Shown in pieces: positions 32,955-39,650 of a stretch of DNA of 39,650 bases. Each line of letters begins with the position of its first letter. Position 1 is the stretch's first letter. A model generated the notes under the pieces. It was not told where the DNA came from and ran no database searches. It saw nothing but the letters and a program-made list of their open reading frames with translations. The stretch is from Parasulfuritortus sp. GTDB lineage: Bacteria; Pseudomonadota; Gammaproteobacteria; Burkholderiales; Thiobacillaceae. Made by a program: the position numbers and the translations under genes. Location: the NCBI GenBank assembly GCA_031291185.1, contig JARLJM010000078.1:1-39650 (forward strand). Direction: 5' to 3'.

Positions 32955-33155
32955 TCACTTGATATCCATGCCAATCCTGTACAACTTGGCTAGAACGGCA
33001 AAAACCATCAACGAAGTTCCACCATTAAATAGTGTCATCACCTCAAAGTTCATGATGTGATAGCTGCCGACAATTCGGCCAATACCGGAGACGAAACAGA
33101 TGACAATTCCGATAAGGGCAGCACTGTTTGAGATTAGCGAAAGCAAATTTTTCAT
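32955..33155 (-). CDS. small two-helix membrane protein of unknown function
   Basis: A 66-residue protein with two predicted membrane helices (about residues 8-26 and 36-56) joined by a short loop, ending in the basic/polar tail YRIGMDIK. I do not recognise a family. The ATG at 33155 is preferred because AGGAA lies about nine bases before it; an ATG at 33164 would have AGGAA touching the start. The gene sits between the protease and the permeases on the same strand, so it may be an accessory subunit of that system. Confidence 0.6.
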   Translation of the reverse strand: MKNLLSLISNSAALIGIVICFVSGIGRIVGSYHIMNFEVMTLFNGGTSLMVFAVLAKLYRIGMDIK

Positions 33156-33247
33156 GGCATACATTTCCTGTTTGATAGGTTAATTGAAGTTCGCTCCAAC
33201 TTCATCGCCAAGAGCGGGGTTCGCCCCATCCATGATTCCTGCGACTC

Positions 33248-34018
33248 CTAATCATTCCTTTTTAGCTGTTTGACCATGGGTATCAGAAAACGGACTGGAA
33301 TGGCGTAGGTAATACCAGATGGCTCACTAAGGGCCGATTCCTTGGTGGATTTGACGAATACCATATTGACTATTCCCACAATCTTGCCATTCCGCACGTC
33401 AAACACTGGGCTTCCGCTGTTGCCTGGATAGGCTGTGGCATCCAGTTGCAGTACATCAAAGGGAGAGGCCATTGCATGGATCATCTTGGATGTAAGCTGG
33501 CCTGAAGATGCGGCGGGAATCACAACGGGGGTAATGGCTGAGACCATACCGTGGTGCGTAACGGGGTAGAGTCCCAGGACCATACCGATTGGAAATCCAG
33601 TGAAGGCTATTTCATCTCCCTCTTTAAGCCCGGCATCCTGGGCCAATTGCAGGGCAGGTAGCGGGTTGCCTTCAATCCGGAGCAGGACTAGATCGTGCTC
33701 GACATCAGCAGCTTCCAGATGTGCCATATGCATTACCGCACTTTTTCCACGCCCGGAAAATACCGCGATCTGCTCAAAATGTTCACTATCCAGTACTGCG
33801 GGTAGAACGTGGTGGTTGGTTACCACATGGAGACCATCTCCGACTACAAAACCGGTACCCCGAAATTGCGCGGGCGGGTTATTGGTAGAAGCATAGGTAC
33901 CTACAGCAACAACAGAAGGCCTAATTGCATCAATCAAATCGGCCAATGGTTTTGACCAAGCTGATACAGATTGCAAACTACAGAATATCAAGACCAACAG
34001 ATATGCCTTGCGATCCAT
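33248..34018 (-). CDS. secreted trypsin-like serine protease (HtrA-like, no PDZ)
   Basis: A 256-residue protein with a short signal peptide (residues about 5-20, cut near VSA before Trp). The S1C-type catalytic triad is complete: His70 in VTNHHV, Asp109 in HDLVLLRI and Ser201 in YPGNSGSPVF. No PDZ domain follows; the chain ends soon after the protease fold, shorter than DegP/DegQ. It should act in the periplasm or outside, possibly maturing a component of this locus. AGGAG lies eight bases before the ATG, inside the end of the broken VTT gene, one base beyond whose stop this gene begins. Its target is unknown. Confidence 0.88.
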   Translation of the reverse strand: MDRKAYLLVLIFCSLQSVSAWSKPLADLIDAIRPSVVAVGTYASTNNPPAQFRGTGFVVGDGLHVVTNHHVLPAVLDSEHFEQIAVFSGRGKSAVMHMAHLEAADVEHDLVLLRIEGNPLPALQLAQDAGLKEGDEIAFTGFPIGMVLGLYPVTHHGMVSAITPVVIPAASSGQLTSKMIHAMASPFDVLQLDATAYPGNSGSPVFDVRNGKIVGIVNMVFVKSTKESALSEPSGITYAIPVRFLIPMVKQLKRND

Positions 34019-34019
34019 C

Positions 34020-34765
34020 TCATCTCTCCTTTATCCAGCGTCTCACGCTCCAGGATGCCAAGCCCACCAGCAGCACCAAGATGGCAAACAGGATCATGCC
34101 CTCCGGGTCAAGTTTTCTTGTTAGCACAGCAAATCGATCAATAAAGACGGCAATAACCACGGTTCCTGGCATCATGCCCAATATCGTGCCCAAAACAAAG
34201 TCTCGCAGATGGATGGATGAAATCCCCACTGCCATATTGACGCCATATTGACGATAGCGAACGGCGCGATAGGTACCATTCTCAGGGCAATGACAAACAA
34301 GATTCCATGCTTCACGAATCGTTTACCCAGACGGGTAACCTGTTCCCCTGCCATCTGCCCAATGATTTCGCTCCCCAGCCATTTTCCGATACTAAAACTT
34401 ACAACTGCGCCCACTGTAGAAGCCGCCAGGAGATAGGCACTCCCCCACACGGGGCCAAAAGCGAGAATGCTCACTACAGCCAGGAACGTTACTGGTACTG
34501 CGAACAGGCTGGCCAGCGCAATGACTGCAACAGAGAGGTAAATCCCCAATGATTGACCAATCTGTCGAATCAACTGCACCGATCTGTCGATTTCCAGCCA
34601 GTCCGCCAGTGGAGTCCAACGCCAGGAGATCACAAGTACAAGAAGGCCAATCAACACACCTAGCCGCAGAGTCAAATGATGGCGTTTGGTGTGGAATAGG
34701 TTTCGATCTTCACCACCTATAGAGCTATAGGACGCTCCAGATACTGTGGATTTAAGCACCTTCAT
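34020..34765 (-). pseudogene. VTT/TVP38-TMEM64 family membrane protein, frameshifted by an 11-bp tandem duplication
   Basis: The ATG at 34765 (AGGA six bases upstream, 14-nt overlap with the NRPS gene end) opens a frame encoding a DedA/TVP38-like protein: several membrane helices, ALASLFAVPVTFLAVVSILAFGPVWG, and the conserved ALRMVPIAPFAIVNMA. Just there the frame is lost, and translation ends after about 20 foreign residues at 34172. The rest of the family sequence (GISSIHLRDFVLGTILGMMPGT and a C-terminal helix) continues in another frame to a stop at 34020. Removing one copy of the 11-bp repeat at 34231-34252 restores one 244-residue frame. The family is linked to lipid scrambling or polyprenyl-lipid handling. 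The gene could be dead, phase-variable or a sequencing error. Confidence 0.9.
34231..34252. repeat. perfect 11-bp tandem duplication inside the VTT gene
   Basis: GCCATATTGAC occurs twice head to tail. Eleven is not a multiple of three, so the second copy shifts the frame. The restored junction reads through VNMAVGISS in minus-strand frame, as expected for the family, which shows that one copy is additional. Confidence 0.95.
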
Positions 34766-37700
34766 GCCGAATCCTGTTTCCCAGAATTTCAGCGAGGGCA
34801 TCGATATGACCAGGTTCGAACATCGTACCGTGCAAACCAGGCATTTCCTGTTCCAGCAACTTGGTACCGAACACACGCCGCCAAGGTGAGAACAGCCAGT
34901 GATCCCAAAACGTCAAACCCGATGACTTGATCAACAAGGTATTCCCGTCATATGCCGATGGCCGATAAGTCATCATGGCTCTGACTTGAGCATACAGGCC
35001 AGGGTCGTTCAGGGTTGTTGCCAATTTTCGACCATTTACATGGAAATCAAAAACATGGAAAGTGCGTGCCATCCAGGCCATGAGCCGCCAGATCGCAAAA
35101 CCACCTGGGGGAAGTTTTGCCATCACCGTGTCGACCAGAAACAGCTCAAGCACATTGAGGCCACGTTGTCTAAGATTCCGCGCAGTTTCAAGAGCTGCCA
35201 GCCCACCAACGGAAAAACCGGCGATGTAAACTTCTTGCTCGCCCCTTGCCTCGATACGTTCTGCATATAGCGTTGCCAACTCTACAAACCCAATATCCGG
35301 GTTGTCACTTGGCGGTTGCAGCATGTGCAGATCGCAAGCCCCTTCCATCGCCTTGGCCAACGCACGGAACCGTAGCAGATCGCCATGGCCCGATGCCGCC
35401 AGGTAAAGCGTAGCCTTACGAGTAGTCGTACCCAGGCTGATCAGCATGCTGGGCATGCCCAGTTTCTCGGATAGCGCTTCAGCCATGGCCGCAACAGTCG
35501 GACACTCGACCAATTGATGCAGTGTTACCTTGAGCCCTAATTGCTTTTCGATGCCGGCCAAAATACCGACTCCAGCGAGCGAATCTCCTCCATGCTCAAA
35601 AAAATCGTCCTGTACGGTCAGACCAGGTCGGCTCAAAGTATCGCGCCATACTTGCAGCAACTCGCGCTCCAACTTGCCATTCGGCTCGCGCGCCTGGCGG
35701 TCAATCTGCAGAAACGCCATTTCTGGCAGTGCTGCATAATCGATCTTGCCTGTTGAAGTAATGGGCAATTCTGACTGAATGCTATAACGGGCAGGCAGCA
35801 TGTAATCCGGCAAACGTCCGGCAAGACGCTTTCTAATGAAATCCGCATTCATGACCCGCGATGACGCCACCCAGGCATGAATTGCCTGCTTGCCTTCATT
35901 TTCGACCAGTTTCACTGCGGCCTGCTTGACCCCATCAATGGATTGCAAGGCCACCTCGATCTCACCAAGTTCGATACGGTATCCACGCAACTTGATCTGC
36001 CGATCTTCCCTTCCGACGAAATGCAACTGGCCATCCACCCCAAGCCAGCCACGATCCCCTGTGCGGTACAGACGGCCACCCGACAGGAAAGGATCGGTGA
36101 TAAAGGACTGAACATCCAGATCTGGACGATTGAGATAGCCGCGCGCCAGCGTTGAACCGCCGATATGAATATCACCGATGACGCCAAATGGTGTGGGCTT
36201 CAGATCGTGATCAAGCACATAGATACGCGTGTCATCAAGCGGCTGACCTACCGGCAAGGCCAGCAGCCCCTTGTTTGACAAGCAACGCCAGGATGTAGCG
36301 AAAATACAGGCTTCCGTCGGGCCATACACGTTGAACAATGTTGCTTTTGTCTCATGTTCAAAGCGCTCCGCCAACTCTGGAGAGAGTACTTCGCCCCCGC
36401 TACACGCCACTCTGAGTTTAAGACCAGGCCGACCAGCAAGGCCATCAAGAAAGCGCTGCAAAGTCGAAGGCACGAAGGCCATCATCGTGACCCCGTGCAC
36501 AACAGCAAACGCAGCAAGCGATTCGGGCAAGAGCCTGCCGGCAGGAGGAAGCGCAACGCTCGCGCCATGGGTCAAGGGCACGAGCAATTCGATCAGTGAG
36601 GGGTCGAAATTGATTTGGGTAGCCTGCGCTGAACGATCCTGATCCGTCACCCCCCAGGATCGTGCGATCCAACCCAGCCTTCTGGACAAGGCGGCATGCT
36701 CAACCATCACCCCTTTAGGGCGCCCCGTAGAGCCAGAGGTATACAACACATAAGCTAGATCACTCGGTTCAATATTGATTTCCAGCGTAGCGGGGCTTGC
36801 CAACTCGATATCACCCTCAACCAGTCGGCAAACCAGACGCGGTACGGGAAGCTCGCTGAACAGTTCCTGATCCAACTCATTGACCAGCAAGACGCCGGTT
36901 TGGCTTTCTTCTAATATGTGTGCAAGCCGGGCAACGGGGGCTTCCACATCCAGTGGCAAAAATGCCGCCCCGGCCTTGGCAATCGCCAGAACACCCACCA
37001 CCACTTCGGGACCACGAGCCAGCGCAAGCGAGACAATGCTACCGCGCCCTACTCCGAGTTTGATTAAGCTGTTCGCAAGTCGGTTAGCCTGCTTATTGAG
37101 CATGGCGTAGTCCATCCTGCCGCCGTCCCATACCAGAGCTACAGCGCCGGGGTTCAGACTAACCTGATGTTCAAAAAGCCGAATGAACGGCACGACATGG
37201 TCATATCTGGCCACATCCTTATGGAACCCTTCAGTTAATCCCCAGCGCTCTTCAGGTGGCACAAGGCTCAGGTCCTGCAAACGGATATCTGGTTGGGCCA
37301 CCATTTGTGTGAGCAGGTGATCAAGTCGGCGTCCGAACAGTTCCATTTCTGCCGAACTGAAATAGTCTGAACTCCCCTCCAGAATGAGTTCAACGTCCTG
37401 ATCCGGCTGAAATTCGCAAATGGTCACGCCCAGCGGATAGCGCGCCATACCCGAAAAGGTCTGGTGCGAGGCAGTTCCAGCTGTGGCTCCATAAACGCAG
37501 CTATAGTCCTGACGCTCGAAGGAAAGCAACACATCAAATATGCCCCCCCTTCTCTTTCGGATAACCTGTAGCGCCCGACCCAATTCGCTGATCGGGTAGC
37601 GAGGGTGTCTATATGCATTTCGTAATTGCCCTGAGATTGAAGCGATCAATCCGCGGACAGGCATGTCCATCTTGACGTCAAGATGGAGTGGCATGACTCC

Positions 37701-38567
37701 AACAAACATGCCAAGGGTCGCCTTGTACCGCTTTCCGCCCCGATTCAGGCTGGGGACACCGATGATCAACTCGGTGCGATTAGAGACACTGGCCAGGTAG
37801 ATAGACAAGGCGGCCAGAAACCAGTGATAAGTCGTCGTTCCGGTCTCCGCAGCCATGCGTTCCAGTCTGTCGTAAGCTGCGCGGAGGACCGGGTGTCTCT
37901 GGATGTGCGCATCCGGTAGTGCCAAGGGCTTTCCCGACTGATATCGGCGCTCAAACAGTGGCTCCGGCAATTCCTTGATCTGCTCTAGCCAATACTGGCC
38001 ATCGCGTTCGAACGCGGATGAGTTACGATATTCCAGAGACTCCTGGATAAAGTTCAGATAGCTTGGCGCCTGTACGGGGTCAGGCACACGACTCGCCTCC
38101 AGCGCGTTATACAACTCACTCATGCGTTGGGATATCCAGGAGGTTCCCCAACCATCCATAATCAAATGATGGAACTGGATGACGATATAGTAGTGTTCCC
38201 TGCCACCTTGCAATACAGCGAATCGCCAAGGCGGAGTTCCGTCAAGTCTGAAAGGTACTTTTATCCAGGCCTGCTCCCAGTCTCGCATCGCCGCCCCTGG
38301 GTCATGAACCTGGCTCAAGTCAACCAAGTTGATTGAATATTGATAGTGGGACAGAAGTAGCTGGCTGCCATTTTCAAGAGGGGCCAATCGCAAGGCATCG
38401 CTCTCGACAACCAGGAGATTCAATGCCTCCTGAAAACGCTGCGGACTAAACGCTCCTTTGAGTTCAAGCGCCCCACCAATATTGAGATGCGTGCTCTCGG
38501 GCCAAGCTTGCTGGTCTAGCCATACCTCACGCTGACTGAGTGACAACGACAGCGTTTGCTTATCCAT
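34752..38567 (-). CDS. single-module non-ribosomal peptide synthetase (C-A-T-TE)
   Basis: A 1271-residue protein with four domains. Condensation spans about 1-440, with the active-site motif HHLIMDG at 133-139. Adenylation spans about 455-950 (YTSGSTGRPKG at 609-619, YGPTE at 748-752, YRTGD at 834-838, Lys941 in the A10 motif). A carrier domain carries its phosphopantetheine serine at 996 in HGGDS. A type I thioesterase ends the chain, with Ser1119 in GFSVGG and candidate His1254. All core motifs look intact. My hand alignment to GrsA gives specificity residues Asp655, Pro656, Ile659, Phe698, Ala721, Ser723, Val747, Ile755, Phe756. Asp655 implies an alpha-amino acid, but I cannot name it. The gene follows the patatin-like gene by nine nucleotides. 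The acyl donor for condensation is unknown. Confidence 0.95.
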   Translation of the reverse strand: MDKQTLSLSLSQREVWLDQQAWPESTHLNIGGALELKGAFSPQRFQEALNLLVVESDALRLAPLENGSQLLLSHYQYSINLVDLSQVHDPGAAMRDWEQAWIKVPFRLDGTPPWRFAVLQGGREHYYIVIQFHHLIMDGWGTSWISQRMSELYNALEASRVPDPVQAPSYLNFIQESLEYRNSSAFERDGQYWLEQIKELPEPLFERRYQSGKPLALPDAHIQRHPVLRAAYDRLERMAAETGTTTYHWFLAALSIYLASVSNRTELIIGVPSLNRGGKRYKATLGMFVGVMPLHLDVKMDMPVRGLIASISGQLRNAYRHPRYPISELGRALQVIRKRRGGIFDVLLSFERQDYSCVYGATAGTASHQTFSGMARYPLGVTICEFQPDQDVELILEGSSDYFSSAEMELFGRRLDHLLTQMVAQPDIRLQDLSLVPPEERWGLTEGFHKDVARYDHVVPFIRLFEHQVSLNPGAVALVWDGGRMDYAMLNKQANRLANSLIKLGVGRGSIVSLALARGPEVVVGVLAIAKAGAAFLPLDVEAPVARLAHILEESQTGVLLVNELDQELFSELPVPRLVCRLVEGDIELASPATLEINIEPSDLAYVLYTSGSTGRPKGVMVEHAALSRRLGWIARSWGVTDQDRSAQATQINFDPSLIELLVPLTHGASVALPPAGRLLPESLAAFAVVHGVTMMAFVPSTLQRFLDGLAGRPGLKLRVACSGGEVLSPELAERFEHETKATLFNVYGPTEACIFATSWRCLSNKGLLALPVGQPLDDTRIYVLDHDLKPTPFGVIGDIHIGGSTLARGYLNRPDLDVQSFITDPFLSGGRLYRTGDRGWLGVDGQLHFVGREDRQIKLRGYRIELGEIEVALQSIDGVKQAAVKLVENEGKQAIHAWVASSRVMNADFIRKRLAGRLPDYMLPARYSIQSELPITSTGKIDYAALPEMAFLQIDRQAREPNGKLERELLQVWRDTLSRPGLTVQDDFFEHGGDSLAGVGILAGIEKQLGLKVTLHQLVECPTVAAMAEALSEKLGMPSMLISLGTTTRKATLYLAASGHGDLLRFRALAKAMEGACDLHMLQPPSDNPDIGFVELATLYAERIEARGEQEVYIAGFSVGGLAALETARNLRQRGLNVLELFLVDTVMAKLPPGGFAIWRLMAWMARTFHVFDFHVNGRKLATTLNDPGLYAQVRAMMTYRPSAYDGNTLLIKSSGLTFWDHWLFSPWRRVFGTKLLEQEMPGLHGTMFEPGHIDALAEILGNRIRHEGA

Positions 38568-38576
38568 GGCGATTAC

Positions 38577-39650
38577 TCAATTAAGTTTGCCCCAGCGCCC
38601 GATCTGCTCGACTGCATATCGATAGCCAATCTCTATTATCTCTTCTGCCTTTTTGTACCCCATCATCGGATAGTGGGTTACAGGAGGTTCAAGATAATAG
38701 TCTGCTAATGCAATTGTTCTGTCACGCTGAGCCTGCCCACCTATATGGCCAGCCTGCATGAGGATATCTACGATACTCGGTATTTTTTTTGCCGATGGGG
38801 TCAACCTGGATTTCAGCACATCACGAGGCCTGAGTTCGGTCAGGCCAGGCGGAGCCTTCAGGTTTTCCCGCACATCGACATCAATGGCAATAACAGTACC
38901 ATGATTGCGCCTCCGTTCCAGGGCCGTTCCCAGCCGCGAACGCATTGCAGTAACCGGCACGTTTTCAAGTATCGCCCCATCTACGAGTAAATCGCCGTTA
39001 TAAATAACAGGTGGCAACAATCCGGCCGGTGAATTGCTCGCCAACAATGCCCGCCAGAGTTGTCCATGATCTAGGACAATGGTTTCGGCTTGGCTGAGGT
39101 TGCACGCCGTAGCAAAATACGGGGTCCAAAGTGATTCGATCAAGATTTCCCCAAACACCTGTCTTAGTGCACTTGAATACGGTACGTTTGAAAGAATCGA
39201 TAACATAGGAAAACCGATCCTCAAGCCACCACGCGCAAAGCGAAGAATCTGGTGGTGAATTTCCTCCCGTGGTACGCCAAATGCGTATGACGCCCCAATT
39301 ATTGCGCCCATACTGTTGCCACCAAGGACATCGACCGGAATTCCCGCCTCTTCTATCGCACGTAGCACCCCCAAGTGAGCAAAACCACGAGCCCCACCTC
39401 CACCTAGGACCACCCCAACCGCTCTTCCCGTCAGAAACCTTGAAAGCCGTTCATAATCCTTAGCCAAACCAGCACGTATTGGATAGATACGTTCGACATC
39501 TCTGCCTTCACACCATTGGCATGTACTCTCTGCCCACTGTGCATTTGCGGGATGAAGAACAGCAAAATGCTTGCGTAGCAAGTCAAACCCAGGCTCATCA
39601 ACGAACACCATTTCCATGGCATTTGTTTTTTTTGTCATGCCCGCATTCGC
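38577..39650 (-). CDS. patatin-like phospholipase (NTE/RssA type), 5' end possibly beyond the window
   Basis: From the ATG at 39638 the frame encodes 353 residues. The patatin core is complete: oxyanion loop GGGGARG at 79-85, nucleophile Ser109 in GNSMG and Asp220 in DGA. Residues about 10-75 resemble the linker that precedes the catalytic domain in longer neuropathy-target-esterase-like proteins. The frame stays open from 39638 to the right edge, so the true start may lie outside and the ATG may be internal. No ribosome-binding site is seen before it. The product should hydrolyse acyl esters of phospholipids or lysophospholipids. As first visible gene of the NRPS unit it could supply or remodel a lipid. 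Confidence 0.85.
   Translation of the reverse strand, partial: ANAGMTKKTNAMEMVFVDEPGFDLLRKHFAVLHPANAQWAESTCQWCEGRDVERIYPIRAGLAKDYERLSRFLTGRAVGVVLGGGGARGFAHLGVLRAIEEAGIPVDVLGGNSMGAIIGASYAFGVPREEIHHQILRFARGGLRIGFPMLSILSNVPYSSALRQVFGEILIESLWTPYFATACNLSQAETIVLDHGQLWRALLASNSPAGLLPPVIYNGDLLVDGAILENVPVTAMRSRLGTALERRRNHGTVIAIDVDVRENLKAPPGLTELRPRDVLKSRLTPSAKKIPSIVDILMQAGHIGGQAQRDRTIALADYYLEPPVTHYPMMGYKKAEEIIEIGYRYAVEQIGRWGKLN

Noticed and set aside
34172..34235. Second short frame as an independent small gene in the VTT region
   Set aside because: Its sequence continues the VTT family protein exactly after the 11-bp duplication, so it is the displaced 3' part of the same gene.

Overview
The window reads as accessory chromosomal DNA of a Gram-negative bacterium, most probably a betaproteobacterium. 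It carries a near-canonical exosortase A (XrtA/EpsH) exopolysaccharide locus, a PEP-CTERM sorting substrate and outer-membrane machinery. By eye the base composition is close to half G+C. I saw no rRNA, tRNA, insertion sequence or CRISPR array.

Region 1 (1-21753, all minus strand) is one long, tightly packed array. In transcription order it encodes a Wza-like export lipoprotein, a chain-length regulator, a tyrosine autokinase, an outer-membrane beta-barrel of the TIGR03016 type, an AAA ATPase, a polysaccharide deacetylase, a FemAB-like transferase, sugar transferase 1, exosortase A fused to an EpsI domain, sugar transferase 2, an asparagine-synthase-like amidotransferase, a third glycosyltransferase, an MBOAT O-acyltransferase with its SGNH-like partner, WecB, a fourth glycosyltransferase and an O-antigen-ligase-like protein cut by the left edge. 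Together they would build, acetylate, amidate, polymerise and export an envelope polysaccharide, while XrtA processes PEP-CTERM proteins. The initiating phosphoglycosyltransferase, the flippase and the PrsK/PrsR regulators are not in the window.

Region 2 (21945-25931, plus strand) is a divergent three-gene operon: an N-acetyl-sugar amidotransferase, a long-chain acyl-CoA-ligase-like enzyme and a thioester-reductase-like NAD(P)-dependent protein. Region 3 (26046-27008, minus) is a single PEP-CTERM protein gene with a very good sigma-54 promoter and its own terminator.

Region 4 (27275-39650) looks like the least described part. A LolA-like periplasmic protein is divergent from a LolD/MacB-like ATPase and a DUF1302-like outer-membrane barrel. 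Two LolC/E-like permeases lie at the end of a minus-strand unit that starts with a patatin-like lipase and a one-module NRPS (C-A-T-TE), followed by a VTT/TVP38 membrane protein broken by an 11-bp tandem duplication, a secreted HtrA-like serine protease and a small membrane protein. My inference is a dedicated Lol-like export route for a lipid-linked or NRPS-derived product, next to the exosortase locus.
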